A stretch of 64,000 nucleotides of DNA from Cryobacterium sp. Y29 (GCF_002929825.1 NZ_PJJN01000035.1:186001-250000), one strand, 5' to 3'; positions 38,659 to 52,571 are shown, numbered from the stretch's first letter. Made by a program: numbers and translations. The notes: generated by a model from the letters alone, not told the origin.

Positions 38659-39447
38659 GTGACAAATGACCGACGCGTGCTGCTGCACAAAAACAAACAC
38701 GCCCTAGCCGCGTCGGTCGCTGCACGGTTCCTGACTAATATGGTGGACGTTCTGCATCAGCAGGAGGAAGCGAATGTCGTACTCACCGGCGGTTCCGTCG
38801 GTATCGCTGTTCTGGCTGCCGTCAACGAATCGCCCGCCCGCGACACGATCGACTGGTCGCGGGTTAATTTCTGGTGGGGTGACGAACGTTGGCTGCCACG
38901 CGCCGATCCGGAGCGCAATGAATTGCAAGCACGCGCAGCGCTCCTGGACCACATTTCGGTGCCGCCAGAAAATATTCACGCCTTCGGAGCCTCGGATGAT
39001 GCGGTCGAAGCTGATACGGATGATGCGCTCGATGCTGCGGCTGCACGGTACGCGGCGGAGTTACTGCGTCGTGCTCCTCATGGGGCCCTGTTCCCCCGGA
39101 TCGATGTGATGTTACTCGGAGTCGGACCGGACGGTCACATTGCGTCGTTGTTCCCACACCGATCGGGTATCCGCGAGCGTGAAGCCAGTGTCGTCGTCGT
39201 CCGCGACTCCCCCAAGCCGCCGGCCGCCCGATTGTCGTTGACCCGCCCCGTGATCAACTCCGCGGATCGCGTCTGGCTGGTGCTGGCTGGATCGGACAAG
39301 GCATCGGCGCTCGGACTAGCCCTCGCCGGAGCCAGCCGCGACGAGGTACCGGCTGCAGGAATCAAAGGCCGTTACCGCACCGTGTTCTTTGTTGACAACG
39401 ACGCAGCGGCTCAAGTGCCCGAAAGCCTCATCGCTCCGGGCTATTAG
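38659..39447 (+). CDS. pgl: 6-phosphogluconolactonase
   Basis: A 262-residue DevB-type lactonase with GDERWLP and LLGVGPDGHIASLFP. It hydrolyses 6-phosphogluconolactone in the oxidative pentose-phosphate pathway. GTG 38659 follows GGAG. It closes the cluster tkt-tal-pgi-zwf-opcA-pgl; 6-phosphogluconate dehydrogenase is not here. Confidence 0.93.
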   Translation: MTNDRRVLLHKNKHALAASVAARFLTNMVDVLHQQEEANVVLTGGSVGIAVLAAVNESPARDTIDWSRVNFWWGDERWLPRADPERNELQARAALLDHISVPPENIHAFGASDDAVEADTDDALDAAAARYAAELLRRAPHGALFPRIDVMLLGVGPDGHIASLFPHRSGIREREASVVVVRDSPKPPAARLSLTRPVINSADRVWLVLAGSDKASALGLALAGASRDEVPAAGIKGRYRTVFFVDNDAAAQVPESLIAPGY

Positions 39448-39500
39448 ATTTTCGCCATCCGTCTACCCCTCCGCCACCATCGGCGTGATCGGCAACAAAA

Positions 39501-39534
39501 AACACCGGTTCTCGACTAATCGAGAACCGGTGTT
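39501..39534 (-). terminator. intrinsic terminator of rbpA
   Basis: AACACCGGTTCTCG, 6-base loop, exact complement; the A run to its left is a U run on the minus strand, 13 bases beyond the rbpA stop. It may also serve pgl on the other strand, though a T run is lacking there. Confidence 0.87.
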
Positions 39535-39547
39535 GCGCGCTCTCGCG

Positions 39548-39916
39548 TCAGTTTGTCGGTGACAACTTGCCACGACGAACGCGCAGCTGGTTGAGGGCCT
39601 CTTCGAGCAGCGACTCGGCCTCTTCTTCAGTACGGCGCTCCTTGACGTAGGCGAGGTGCGTTTTGTACGGCTCGAGCTTCACGACCGACGGAGGATTCTC
39701 CTTGTCGCGCCCGGCTGGCAGCCCTGACGATGGGCAATCGATGGTGACGGGGATTTCTTCGTCCGGTAAGCTTGCCGCAAAATACCGCACGGTTTCATTT
39801 CCGAGCGCATCCCAGTACGAGATTTTGATGCGGTCCGCATGAAAACCGCGGTCCTGCTCGCCCATGGGGCCCGCGCCTACACGCGAGCCACGAATTGCGC
39901 TTCCGCCTGATGCCAT
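39548..39916 (-). CDS. rbpA: RNA polymerase-binding protein RbpA
   Basis: A 122-residue actinobacterial transcription activator that binds the principal sigma factor and RNA polymerase. MASGGSAIRGSRVGAGPMGE is the N-terminal tail with the basic linker; the C-terminal sigma-interacting helix is EEAESLLEEALNQLRVRRG. Only one Cys (IDCPS) is seen where zinc-binding RbpA has more, so this form is probably zinc-free. GGAGG upstream of ATG 39916. Confidence 0.94.
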   Translation of the reverse strand: MASGGSAIRGSRVGAGPMGEQDRGFHADRIKISYWDALGNETVRYFAASLPDEEIPVTIDCPSSGLPAGRDKENPPSVVKLEPYKTHLAYVKERRTEEEAESLLEEALNQLRVRRGKLSPTN

Positions 39917-40045
39917 CTTGTTCCTCCGTTGACTCGTGCAGTTGTGCGCTGCAAATTCGAGCTGTTATTGGTGCGATTGCTGTTGTGATGTACCGTCAAG
40001 ATCTGTGCCCGGAAAACTCAGGGTAACCCCGCGCGGGGCAGAAAG

Positions 40046-40297
40046 TTAAGCCCCTGTGTCGAACTTCGTGATCAATCCGAGAACTACGATGCAGGAGATC
40101 CACAGCAGACCCAGAATGACCGTGATGCGATTGAGGTTGCGCTCGGCAACGCCCGACGCGCCCAGGTTAGAAGTTACGCCGCCACCGAACATGTCCGACA
40201 GTCCACCGCCCCGTCCCTTATGCAACAGAATGAGCATGGTGAGCAGAAGGCTCGTGATACCAACGAGCACCTGCATGACGACTTGGAGAATCTCCAC
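40046..40297 (-). CDS. secG: preprotein translocase subunit SecG
   Basis: An 83-residue membrane protein with two helices (about 3-24 and 58-77) and the conserved loop HKGRGGGLSDMFGG between them. It assists SecYEG export. GTG 40297 follows GAAAGG; a much longer open frame upstream is noise. It has its own -10 TATAAT at 40350-40355 although it follows the gap-pgk-tpiA genes. Confidence 0.94.
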   Translation of the reverse strand: MEILQVVMQVLVGITSLLLTMLILLHKGRGGGLSDMFGGGVTSNLGASGVAERNLNRITVILGLLWISCIVVLGLITKFDTGA

Positions 40298-40349
40298 ACG
40301 AAACCTTTCAAAACACGGTGGGCGCCACTCGGGCGCCGAGACCATCGTA

Positions 40350-40355
40350 ATTATA
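40350..40355 (-). promoter_or_regulatory. candidate -10 box of secG
   Basis: Perfect TATAAT on the minus strand, 52 bases before the GTG start, immediately after the tpiA-side hairpin. No good -35 was found. Confidence 0.5.
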
Positions 40356-40366
40356 CTCTGCAGGCA

Positions 40367-40405
40367 GCAGCGAGGTGGTTGCCGGACGGACAACCATCTC
40401 GCTGC
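40367..40405 (-). terminator. hairpin after tpiA
   Basis: 15-bp arms GCAGCGAGGTGGTTG and CAACCATCTCGCTGC, one G-T pair, 9-base loop, between tpiA and the secG promoter. No U run follows, so it may be a weak terminator or a processing site. Confidence 0.6.
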
Positions 40406-40427
40406 GCACTGTCGGGTGCGCCGCGGC

Positions 40428-41228
40428 CTAGAGGCCGACGTGCTTCTGGTATCGAATAATGCTGGAAAATTCCGGAATATCCAAGCTCGCACCGCCAACG
40501 AGGGCACCGTCGACATTGGGCTCCCGCATGAACGCGGCGATGTTGGTGCTCTTGACCGAACCACCGTAGAGGATGCGGGTCTTGTCGGCGACGTCCTGCC
40601 CGAGGGTGTCGGAGAGAACCCCACGCAGTGCGGCCGCTACCTGCTCAGCCTGCTCCGGCGTAGCGGCCTGACCGGACCCAATGGCCCAGACGGGCTCATA
40701 GGCCACGACGATGTCCACCGCGTTCGTGACGCCCGCAAGAGCGGCACGCAGCTGGGCGACCGGAACCGCACTGGGACCATGAACGGCGAGGTCCTCGGCG
40801 CTCTCTCCGACGCAAATCAGCGGCACGAGGTTGTGCTTGAGGGCGGCGGTTACCTTGGAGGCGACCTGTTCATCGGACTCGTTGTGCAGGGTGCGGCGTT
40901 CGGAGTGACCGATGATGACGTATTGGCACTCCAGCTGAGCGAGGAAGGCACCCGAAATCTCACCGGTGTACGCTCCCGAATCGTGTGCTGAGACGTCTTG
41001 CGCACCGAAGGCGAGCGAAAGCTTATCGGCCGAGATGAGGGTCTGCACGCTGCGCAGATCCGTGAACGGAGGGAACACGGCTACCTCGACCGCGGCGGTG
41101 TCGTGGCCGGCATCCTTGAGATTCCAAGCAAGCTTCTGCACGAAAGCGATTGCCTGGAGGTGATCCAGGTTCATTTTCCAGTTGCCCGCGATCAGCGGTG
41201 TGCGCCGAGGGTTGATGTTCACTGCCAT
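40428..41228 (-). CDS. tpiA: triose-phosphate isomerase
   Basis: A 266-residue TIM-barrel enzyme. GNWKMN holds the catalytic Lys, IGHSERR the His, AYEPVWAIGSG the catalytic Glu, and YGGSV the phosphate loop. ATG 41228 lies inside the last codons of pgk (10-base overlap), giving tight coupling in gap-pgk-tpiA. Confidence 0.97.
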   Translation of the reverse strand: MAVNINPRRTPLIAGNWKMNLDHLQAIAFVQKLAWNLKDAGHDTAAVEVAVFPPFTDLRSVQTLISADKLSLAFGAQDVSAHDSGAYTGEISGAFLAQLECQYVIIGHSERRTLHNESDEQVASKVTAALKHNLVPLICVGESAEDLAVHGPSAVPVAQLRAALAGVTNAVDIVVAYEPVWAIGSGQAATPEQAEQVAAALRGVLSDTLGQDVADKTRILYGGSVKSTNIAAFMREPNVDGALVGGASLDIPEFSSIIRYQKHVGL

Positions 41229-42433
41229 CCGAGGACCTCCAGTCCTGGGAGACGCTTGCCTTCGAGAAATTCGAGGCTCGCGCCGCCGCCGGTAGAAATA
41301 TGACCGAATTGGTCGTCGTTGAAACCGAGAATGCGCACAGCAGCAGCAGAGTCGCCACCACCGACCACGCTGAGGCCGGTGACCTCGGTGAGCGCGGCGG
41401 CCACGGTGCGGGTGCCCTCCGCGAACGGTGCCAGTTCAAAAACACCCATCGGGCCATTCCAGAATACCGTCTGTGATGCTCGAATAATCTTGGCGAACGC
41501 TTGAGCGGTGTCCGGCCCGATGTCCAGGCCGAGACCATTCGCACCGAAGGGGGTGTCCTCGATTCCCTCTGCCGGAGTGATCACGTGCTCAGCGTCGGCG
41601 CCGAACTTCGAGGCGACCACTACATCTGTCGGGAGCACAATTTTCACTCCCAGACGTTCGGCTTCGGTCAGATATCCGCGAACCGTCTCAATTTGATCGC
41701 TTTCCAAGAGGCTGGCACCAACCTTGTGTCCTTGGGCGGCCAAAAAGGTGAACAGCATGCCGCCGCCAATCAGCAGCGAGTTCACGCGCGGCAGTAGGTG
41801 ACCGATGACGCCGAGCTTGTCGCTCACTTTCGAACCGCCCAGGATGACCGTGTACGGCGCATGCGGCTTTTCGGTGAGCTGATCGAGCACGCCGAGTTCG
41901 GCGGCGATGAGCAGGCCGGCAGCGCTTGGAAGCAGCGTGGCCAGATCGAACACGCTGGCCTGCTTGCGGTGTACTACGCCAAAGCCATCGGAGACGAGTG
42001 CGTCGCCGAGTAGTGCGAGCTTGTGCGCGAACGCGAGGCGCTCAGCATCCACTTTGCTGGTTTCACCGGCATTGAAGCGCAGGTTCTCCAGAACGACGAT
42101 GTTTCCGTCCTGCAAGGCCGCGACGGCCTGCGTGGCCGCGTCGCCGACGGTGTCGGCGGCGAATGCCACGGGGAGGTTCGCCAGTTCGCTCAGGCGGGCG
42201 GCGACGGGCCTCAGGCTGTATTGGGGGTCAATGGCCCCACCGGGGCGCCCGAGGTGAGAAACAATCACCACGCGGGCGCCCTGAGCAACGAGGGCGTTGA
42301 GAGTGGGCAGTGACGCCCGCACTCGTCCGTCGTCAGTGATCTGCCCGTCTTTTAACGGAACATTCAGGTCGAAGCGGACAATAACCCGCTTGCCGGTCAG
42401 CGAACCGAGCGAGTCAATCGTGCGTAACGTCAC
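41219..42433 (-). CDS. pgk: phosphoglycerate kinase
   Basis: A 404-residue glycolytic kinase making ATP from 1,3-bisphosphoglycerate. FDLNVPL, HLGRP, GGSKVSDK and VGGGDSAAAV are visible. GTG 42433 gives the standard N-terminus MTLRTIDSLG; the frame is open 36 codons further without family resemblance. No SD is seen, and the start lies 10 bases after the gap stop, so translation is probably coupled. Confidence 0.94.
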   Translation of the reverse strand: MTLRTIDSLGSLTGKRVIVRFDLNVPLKDGQITDDGRVRASLPTLNALVAQGARVVIVSHLGRPGGAIDPQYSLRPVAARLSELANLPVAFAADTVGDAATQAVAALQDGNIVVLENLRFNAGETSKVDAERLAFAHKLALLGDALVSDGFGVVHRKQASVFDLATLLPSAAGLLIAAELGVLDQLTEKPHAPYTVILGGSKVSDKLGVIGHLLPRVNSLLIGGGMLFTFLAAQGHKVGASLLESDQIETVRGYLTEAERLGVKIVLPTDVVVASKFGADAEHVITPAEGIEDTPFGANGLGLDIGPDTAQAFAKIIRASQTVFWNGPMGVFELAPFAEGTRTVAAALTEVTGLSVVGGGDSAAAVRILGFNDDQFGHISTGGGASLEFLEGKRLPGLEVLGWQ

Positions 42434-42443
42434 CGCGCGGCCG

Positions 42444-43544
<1,101 letters not shown>

Positions 43545-44171
43545 CTACGAGAGTAGCAGCAGGCCGTTCGTCTTCTCACGTGCGACGGCGAAGCGCTCCT
43601 GCACGTTTGCCCAGTTGGCAATGTTCCAGAAGGCCTTGATGTAGTCAGCGCGCACGTTGCGGTAATCGAGGTAGTAGGCGTGCTCCCACACGTCGAGCAT
43701 GAGAACTGGAACCGTACCGGCAGCGAAGTTTGACTGCTGGTCGAAAAACTGCTGGATGATCAGACGCTGACCGATGGAGTCCCACGCGAGCACGGCCCAG
43801 CCGGAGCCCTGCACACCGAGCGCGGCAGCGGTGAAGTGCGCCTGGAACTTGTCGAATGAACCAAAGTTGTCATCGATTGCCGCCGCGAGCTCGCCAACGG
43901 GCTTGTCGCCGCCGTTCGGGGACAGGTTGGTCCAAAAAATGGAATGGTTGACGTGACCGCCGAGGTTGAAGGCAAGGTCTTTCTGGAGCTTGTTCACGTT
44001 GGCGAGGCTTCCGCTGTCGCGGGCCTCTGCGAGCTGGGCAAGTGCCGTGTTGGCGCCGGTGACGTAAGCCTGGTGGTGCTTGCCATGGTGGAGTTCCATG
44101 ATGGTGCCGCTAATGCTGGGCTCGAGAGCCGCGTAATCATAATCAAGGGTGGGCAGGGTGTATTCAGCCAT
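43545..44171 (-). CDS. sodA: superoxide dismutase (Mn/Fe family)
   Basis: A 208-residue cytosolic SOD; metal ligands in [20 protein letters not shown], and [14 protein letters not shown] (Asp and His). The [10 protein letters not shown] segment resembles Mn enzymes, but metal choice cannot be fixed from sequence. ATG 44171 after AAGGAG is used, not an upstream codon at 44198. Has its own terminator. Confidence 0.95.
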   Translation of the reverse strand: MAEYTLPTLDYDYAALEPSISGTIMELHHGKHHQAYVTGANTALAQLAEARDSGSLANVNKLQKDLAFNLGGHVNHSIFWTNLSPNGGDKPVGELAAAIDDNFGSFDKFQAHFTAAALGVQGSGWAVLAWDSIGQRLIIQQFFDQQSNFAAGTVPVLMLDVWEHAYYLDYRNVRADYIKAFWNIANWANVQERFAVAREKTNGLLLLS

Positions 44172-44295
44172 TACTTTTCTCCTTGTGAGTTGTGCCACCG
44201 TACCGGGTGCGGCGGCGTTGTAAGCGACAATTCAGTCTAACCGCGCGCGTTCGAAGTCACAGAATTCATGACATCGCGCACCATCACGGTTCGAT

Positions 44296-45297
44296 TCAGA
44301 CGGGCGCTACGTCGTCGGGGTGAATCGGATAGCCGACGTCGGTGCCTTCGATGCCGAGTTCGACCGCTTTCTTGTCTGCCATAGCGAGCAGGCGTCGAAT
44401 TCGGCCGGCGACGGCGTCCTTGGTCATGGGCGGATCGGCGTGGTGGCCGAGCTCGTCGAGGCTGGAGTCACGAAAGTTGAGACGCAGCTCTCCCGCGTAG
44501 CGCAGGTGCTCAGGGATATCCTCGCCGAGGATATCCATCGCTCGCTGCACCCGGGTGCAGGCCGCAACCGCCGCTTCAGCGGAACGACGCAGGTTGGCGT
44601 CATCAAAGTTGACCAATCGGTTTGCTGTGGCGCGCACTTCACGGCGTTGGCGCAAGGTTTCCCAGTTGAGCACCGTGTTGGTGGCACCCATGTGGACGAG
44701 CATTGCCCCAATGGCGTCGCCATCGCGGATGACGACGCGGTGCACCCCCCGGACCTCGCGCGCCTTGGCCGCGACGCCGAGACGTCCGGCCGCTCCCACG
44801 AGTGCCATGGCTGCCTCGTTGCCGGGACAGACGACCTCAAGCGCCGCCGAGCGGCCCGGGTCGGTCAGGGTGCCATGGGCGAGAAACGCGCCGCGCCAGA
44901 CGGCGGCGATTTCTTCCTTCGAGCCCGTAGTCAGACGGTTGGGCAGACCGCGAATCGGGCGGCGGCGGGCATCCAGCAGGCCGGTTTGTCGCGCCAGTGT
45001 CTCGCCGCCCTCGATCACCTGAACGAGGTAATGGCTGGACTGACGGATGCCGGTGGCCGCGATGACCTGCAGAGCGCTGCGTACCCCATAGAGTTCAGCG
45101 AGATCTTTGCGCACCCTTCGAGCCAAGATGGCAGTGTCGAGTTCGGACTCGATCGCGATGCGGCTGCTGATCATGTGTAATCCGCCGGAGAACCGGAGAA
45201 TCGTGGCCAGTTCGGCCGCGCGCACGGTGGTCTTGGAGACCTCCACGCGCGAAAGTTCATCTTTAACGTCGGCGGTGAGTGCCAATCGCTTTTCCAT
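44296..45297 (-). CDS. whiA: DNA-binding protein WhiA
   Basis: A 333-residue regulator with an N-terminal LAGLIDADG-like fold ([14 protein letters not shown]...) and a C-terminal helix-turn-helix ([21 protein letters not shown]). WhiA controls sporulation in Streptomyces and cell division or growth elsewhere. ATG 45297 is used; TTG 45285 four codons later gives the familiar [14 protein letters not shown] and has GGAAAAG just upstream, so it may be the real start. It follows rapZ directly; yvcK, usually between them, is missing. Confidence 0.9.
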   Translation of the reverse strand: MEKRLALTADVKDELSRVEVSKTTVRAAELATILRFSGGLHMISSRIAIESELDTAILARRVRKDLAELYGVRSALQVIAATGIRQSSHYLVQVIEGGETLARQTGLLDARRRPIRGLPNRLTTGSKEEIAAVWRGAFLAHGTLTDPGRSAALEVVCPGNEAAMALVGAAGRLGVAAKAREVRGVHRVVIRDGDAIGAMLVHMGATNTVLNWETLRQRREVRATANRLVNFDDANLRRSAEAAVAACTRVQRAMDILGEDIPEHLRYAGELRLNFRDSSLDELGHHADPPMTKDAVAGRIRRLLAMADKKAVELGIEGTDVGYPIHPDDVAPV

Positions 45298-45366
45298 TCT
45301 GTTGATCAGTTGCGTTACGTCTGAGTGGTGAAAGCCTGGGGAGCTGGATGCTGCGCCCGGGCTCGC

Positions 45367-46242
45367 TTATTCGCGTCCGAGGTCGCGGTCCTTGATATTG
45401 ACCGCGACACCGGGAAGTTTTTCAAGCCGAGAGGCCAGTTCCCTGGCCATGGCGACAGAGCGGTGCTTGCCTCCGGTGCAGCCGATGCCGATGGTGGCGT
45501 GGTGTTTATTTTCCCGCTGATACCCGGCCAGCACCGTCGCCATGGCGGCGGCGTAGTGGTCGATAAAATCAAGGGCACCCGTTTGGGCAAGTACAAAGTC
45601 TCTCACCTCCGGCTCGACACCGGTGTGTGCGCGCAACTCGGGAATCCAGAACGGGTTCGGTAAAAAGCGAACATCCGCGATCAGATCGACATCCGTCGGC
45701 AGACCGTACTTGAATCCGAAGCTCATAATGGTCAGCTGCACCCCCGCTCGCCCCTCGGCCGCGAACCGCTCGGCGATCGTCGTCGCGAGCTGGTGCACGT
45801 TGAGGTCAGAGGTGTCAACGACGAGATCACTCGATTCCCGAACGGCGAGCAACCGAGAACGTTCCGCCGAAATGCCGTCGAGAAGGGTACCGTCGCCCTG
45901 CAGCGGATGCGGCCGCCGTACGGATTCAAACCTGCGCACGAGCGCGTCGTCCCGGGCTTCAAGAAAGATAACCTGCACCTGGGTGTTGCTGCGAAGTTGC
46001 TGCACGGTTTCGAGAAAATCACCGAACAGATCGCGGCCGCGAATGTCCACGACGGCCGCGATCTTGGGCAAATTCGTGCCGGCCCGTTCGACCAGGTCGA
46101 CCAGGGGCCGCAGCATTTGCGGCGGAAGATTGTCGACGACGTACCAGTCCAGGTCTTCCAATGCGTTGGCTACGGTGGAGCGTCCCGCCCCGGACATTCC
46201 CGTGACGATCAGCACTTCCTGCTTGTCGGGGTCCGTAGTCAT
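45367..46242 (-). CDS. rapZ: RNase adapter / nucleotide-binding protein RapZ (YvcJ)
   Basis: A 291-residue P-loop protein. Walker A is GMSGAGRSTV, and the C-terminus has the conserved IGIGCTGGKHRSV. In E. coli RapZ controls GlmZ and GlmS turnover; in Gram-positive bacteria its role is less clear. Lies 68 bases upstream of whiA and 73 downstream of uvrC on the same strand. Confidence 0.92.
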   Translation of the reverse strand: MTTDPDKQEVLIVTGMSGAGRSTVANALEDLDWYVVDNLPPQMLRPLVDLVERAGTNLPKIAAVVDIRGRDLFGDFLETVQQLRSNTQVQVIFLEARDDALVRRFESVRRPHPLQGDGTLLDGISAERSRLLAVRESSDLVVDTSDLNVHQLATTIAERFAAEGRAGVQLTIMSFGFKYGLPTDVDLIADVRFLPNPFWIPELRAHTGVEPEVRDFVLAQTGALDFIDHYAAAMATVLAGYQRENKHHATIGIGCTGGKHRSVAMARELASRLEKLPGVAVNIKDRDLGRE

Positions 46243-46315
46243 TCTTGGAAATCGCCTTAATGAGAAGTTGATGGATTAGCAAGCCTACCGAGCGCTGGCC
46301 GGTCTCGGGTGTCGT

Positions 46316-48217
46316 TCAGGCGCGCAGGTGGGCGTGGATCGACTCCGCCAGCACCGAGCCGATGCCACGGACATCCGCAATTTCCGCCACCGAAGCCACC
46401 TTGAGGCGCGCCACCGAACCGAAATGTTGCAACAAAACTTTCACCCGAGCCGGCCCGAGCCCCGCGACTTCACCCAAAATCGAGGAGATGTCCTTTTTGC
46501 GGCGAATGCGCTGATGCGTGATGGCGAACCGATGGGCTTCGTCGCGGATGCGCTGGATCAGAAACAACGCGTCGCTGTTGCGGGGCAGAATAACCGGGTA
46601 GTCGGAGTCGGGCAGCCAGATTTCCTCGAGCCGCTTGGCGATCCCGCACAACTGGATTCCGGTCACGCCCGATTCGGCCAGGGCGCGTTTGGCGGCGGCG
46701 ACCTGCGGCTGGCCGCCGTCGACGATAAGCAGGTTGGGCGAGTACTTGAATTTGGCGCGCTTCTGCTCCACCTGGGCGATGTCGCTTAAATCAACAGCGC
46801 CCGTCGCGGGATGCGATGCAGCCGCAGCACCGGCCTCTGGCTTCAGGTACGCAAGGCGTCGAGTGAGAATCTGATAAATCGAGTCGGTGTCGTCGGTTGA
46901 TTCGGGAATGTTGAAGCGGCGGTATTCATCTTTGCGGGGTAACCCGTCTTCGAAGACGACCATGGACGCGACGATGTTCGTGCCACTCAGGTGCGACACG
47001 TCGTAGCACTCCATGCGCAGCGGAGCGTCCGGCATCTCGAGGGCGTCCTGAATGTCTTCCAGGGCCTTGGAGCGTGCGACGAAGTCCGAGCTGCGACGGG
47101 TTTTGTAGAGCATCAGCGCCTGCTTGGCGTTGTTGCTCGCTGTCACGAGCAGAGCAGCCTTCTCACCGCGTTGGGCGGCGACGAGCCGCACCTTGCGACC
47201 GGCCAGGTCAGCCAGCGAGGCCTCGAGAGCCTCCGCGTCTTCTGGCAGCTCGGGGAGCACGATTTCGCGCGGCGGCACTGCGTCGTGGTTATAGGCCGTC
47301 TGCATCATGGAGTCGATGAGTTCACTCATGGTGACGTCGAGTTCCTTGTCGACCATCCACCCGCGCACGCCGCGGATACGCCCACCGCGCACGATGAACA
47401 ACTGCACGGCCGCTGCCAACTCGTCTTGCTCGATGGCGAACAGATCAATATCGACGTTGTCGCGCAGCACAACAGCGCTTTTCTCGAGTACGGCATTGAG
47501 TGCACGCACCTGATCACGGCGTTTGCCGGCGATTTCATATTGCTGCGCGGCCGCGGCGTCTTTCATCTCCTGGGTGAGGAGATTGATGAGTTTCTTGTCG
47601 TGACTGCTCATGAAGCTCACGAACTCGTTGACGATCTTTCGGTGGTCCTCCATCGAAACCAGGCCGGAACAGGGGCCGAAGCAGCGTCCGATCTGGCCGG
47701 CGAAACATGGCTTGCCGCTCTGCATCGCCCGCTTGTAGTTGGCATTGTTGCAGGTGCGGATGGGGAAAGCCTTGAGCATGAGCTCAATGGTTTCGTACAC
47801 CGCCCATACCTTGGGGTATGGACCGAAATAGCGAGCACCCTTGATGCCTTCGGTGCGGGTGACCAGGGCGCGCGGCGCCTCGTCACCCAGCGTGACGGCG
47901 AGATACGGGTAGGACTTATCGTCTTTGAACTGCACGTTGAAGGGCGGATCGAACTCGTTGATCCACATCCACTCGAGCTGCAAGGCCTCGACCTCGGTGC
48001 CGACGACCGTCCACTCGACCCCGGCCGCAGACGTCACCATGCGCCGGGTCCGTTCGTGCAGGCTATGCAGCGGTGCGAAATAATTGCTCAGCCGCGCACG
48101 CAGGTTTTTAGCCTTGCCGACATAGAGGATGCGCCCGGTCGCGTCGCGAAACCGGTACACCCCGGGGGTCGTAGGAATCTCGCCCGTTTTTGGGCGATAG
48201 CTTAGGGCATCAGACAT
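46316..48217 (-). CDS. uvrC: excinuclease ABC subunit C
   Basis: A 633-residue nuclease subunit making both cuts of excision repair. GIY-YIG domain (TPGVYRFRD and ILYVGKAKN), a four-Cys group in CNNAN...[13 protein letters not shown] consistent with an iron-sulfur cluster, UVR motif, the RNase H-like IVDGGQPQV and a C-terminal HhH region. The start is 13 bases after the uvrA stop. Confidence 0.96.
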   Translation of the reverse strand: MSDALSYRPKTGEIPTTPGVYRFRDATGRILYVGKAKNLRARLSNYFAPLHSLHERTRRMVTSAAGVEWTVVGTEVEALQLEWMWINEFDPPFNVQFKDDKSYPYLAVTLGDEAPRALVTRTEGIKGARYFGPYPKVWAVYETIELMLKAFPIRTCNNANYKRAMQSGKPCFAGQIGRCFGPCSGLVSMEDHRKIVNEFVSFMSSHDKKLINLLTQEMKDAAAAQQYEIAGKRRDQVRALNAVLEKSAVVLRDNVDIDLFAIEQDELAAAVQLFIVRGGRIRGVRGWMVDKELDVTMSELIDSMMQTAYNHDAVPPREIVLPELPEDAEALEASLADLAGRKVRLVAAQRGEKAALLVTASNNAKQALMLYKTRRSSDFVARSKALEDIQDALEMPDAPLRMECYDVSHLSGTNIVASMVVFEDGLPRKDEYRRFNIPESTDDTDSIYQILTRRLAYLKPEAGAAAASHPATGAVDLSDIAQVEQKRAKFKYSPNLLIVDGGQPQVAAAKRALAESGVTGIQLCGIAKRLEEIWLPDSDYPVILPRNSDALFLIQRIRDEAHRFAITHQRIRRKKDISSILGEVAGLGPARVKVLLQHFGSVARLKVASVAEIADVRGIGSVLAESIHAHLRA

Positions 48218-48230
48218 GGATATTTGCCGC

Positions 48231-51098
<2,868 letters not shown>

Positions 51099-51104
51099 TT
51101 ATCG

Positions 51105-51110
51105 ATTCTA
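51105..51110 (-). promoter_or_regulatory. candidate -10 box, leaderless uvrA
   Basis: TAGAAT (minus strand) six bases before GTG 51098. Confidence 0.5.
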
Positions 51111-51183
51111 TGCAACGCCGCTGACAGTGACGTCCAATGACCGCCGCCGAGAGCGAACACGCGGCCGCCCATATATTGATACG

Positions 51184-51199
51184 GTGTATGTATATACAC
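51184..51199. promoter_or_regulatory. candidate PadR operator
   Basis: GTGTATGTATATACAC: perfect 6-base arms around GTAT, 36 bases before padR. A -35-like TTGATA (51176-51181) precedes it and an A/T-rich TAATTA (51202-51207) follows, so it overlaps the likely promoter. Confidence 0.6.
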
Positions 51200-51234
51200 G
51201 GTAATTATTAGCAGACCGATCCATCGGAGGTTGT

Positions 51235-51846
51235 ATGTCTGTTCGCCAGAGCCTGCTCGCCATCCTGAACCAAGGGCCGTGCTACGGCTACCAGTTGCGG
51301 GCCGAATTCGATCGTCGCACCGGGTCGACCTGGCCGCTCAACGTCGGTCAGATCTACAACACCCTCGACCGCCTCGAGCGGGACGGCCTGGTGCGGAAGG
51401 CAGACATCGACGCCGATGGCCAGAACTACGTCGAGATAACGGATGCCGGCAGCGCGGAGGTCGCTGACTGGCTCGGCTCCCCCGTGGTGCGCACCATGGC
51501 CACCCGCGACGAGCTCGCCATCAAGCTCGCGATCGCCGTGACGCTACCGGGCGTCGACATCGCCCAGGTGATTCAGGTGCAGCGCACCGCCACCATGCGC
51601 ACCTTGCAGGAGCTGACTCGCACCAAGAACGCGACCGCCGACCCGGAATCCTCCGAGCAGTTGGCCTGGCTGCTCGTAATCGACTCGCTCATCTTCGCGG
51701 CTGAGGCGGAAGCACGCTGGCTGGACCACTCGGAGCACCGGCTGGCCCGGGCGCGGGCCGCCGGCCTGGCTGAACCGTTGCCGCTGAACACCGAGGTGCC
51801 CAAGCGCGGCCGCCCGGCCAAGACGGCGGCGGCGGCCAGAGCATGA
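51235..51846 (+). CDS. PadR-family transcriptional regulator
   Basis: A 203-residue repressor: N-terminal winged helix (SVRQSLLAILNQGPCYGYQLRAEF and TWPLNVGQIYNTLDRLERDGLV in pieces) and a long C-terminal dimerisation part. GGAGG precedes the ATG. It overlaps the ABC ATPase gene by four bases. PadR proteins with ABC exporters commonly respond to toxic ligands and repress their own operon, which fits the palindrome upstream. Confidence 0.9.
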   Translation: MSVRQSLLAILNQGPCYGYQLRAEFDRRTGSTWPLNVGQIYNTLDRLERDGLVRKADIDADGQNYVEITDAGSAEVADWLGSPVVRTMATRDELAIKLAIAVTLPGVDIAQVIQVQRTATMRTLQELTRTKNATADPESSEQLAWLLVIDSLIFAAEAEARWLDHSEHRLARARAAGLAEPLPLNTEVPKRGRPAKTAAAARA

Positions 51847-52571
51847 CTGACAGCGACATTCTGCTGCAGCTCGACGGTGTGTCGATGCAGTATGGCCGCG
51901 GTGAGACCGCGATTACCGCGCTTGCGGGGGTCGACCTGTCGGTGAGCCGCGGCGAACTCGTGGCGGTGATGGGGGCATCCGGTTCGGGGAAATCGACCCT
52001 GCTCACCGTGGCCGGTGGGCTGACCCCGCCGACGGCCGGCGAGGTCATCGTTGAAGGGCACTGGCTCAGTCAGCTTCCGGCCCGGCAACTCGCGACCCTG
52101 CGCCGGCGCAGCCTCGGCTTCGTCTTTCAAGACTTCAACCTGATCCCCTCACTGACCGCGCTCGAAAACGTGAGCCTGCCGCTCGAACTCGACGGGTGGA
52201 CGTCGAAGAGGGCGCACCGTCCAGCCCTCGATGCGCTCAATATCGTCGAGCTCGGCGATCGGGCCCAGCACTTTCCCTCCGACCTGTCTGGCGGTCAGCA
52301 GCAGCGCGTGGCGATCGCCCGCGCCGTCGTCGGTGGCCGCTCGTTGATTCTCGCCGATGAGCCCACCGGCGCCCTCGACAGCACGACCGGCGAGCTCGTG
52401 CTGCGGATGCTCCGCTCGCGAGTCGACGCCGGTGCCGGCGGCATTCTGGTCACCCACGATGCCCGCCACGCGGCCTGGGCGGACCGGATCGTCTTTCTGC
52501 GCGACGGGCGGATCGTGGACGAGTCGCGGGCATCCGCTGTAACAAGCTTGCTGAGTGGACTGCCGGCATGA
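51843..52571 (+). CDS. ABC exporter ATP-binding protein (MacB/LolD type)
   Basis: A 242-residue ATPase with Walker A GASGSGKSTLL, signature LSGGQQQRVAIARA, Walker B LILADEPTGALD, and VTHD switch. These residues mark the FtsX-partner subgroup of ABC ATPases. Start and stop overlap the flanking genes by four bases each. Confidence 0.92.
   Translation: MTDSDILLQLDGVSMQYGRGETAITALAGVDLSVSRGELVAVMGASGSGKSTLLTVAGGLTPPTAGEVIVEGHWLSQLPARQLATLRRRSLGFVFQDFNLIPSLTALENVSLPLELDGWTSKRAHRPALDALNIVELGDRAQHFPSDLSGGQQQRVAIARAVVGGRSLILADEPTGALDSTTGELVLRMLRSRVDAGAGGILVTHDARHAAWADRIVFLRDGRIVDESRASAVTSLLSGLPA

Noticed and set aside
40027-40038. CCCCGCGCGGGG as secG terminator
   Set aside because: The palindrome leaves no room for a loop and lacks a U run.
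46991-48205. 404-codon open frame on the plus strand
   Set aside because: Shadow of uvrC.
51099-51234. LexA/SOS box before uvrA
   Set aside because: A GAAC half is present near 51154 but no matching GTTC at the right spacing.
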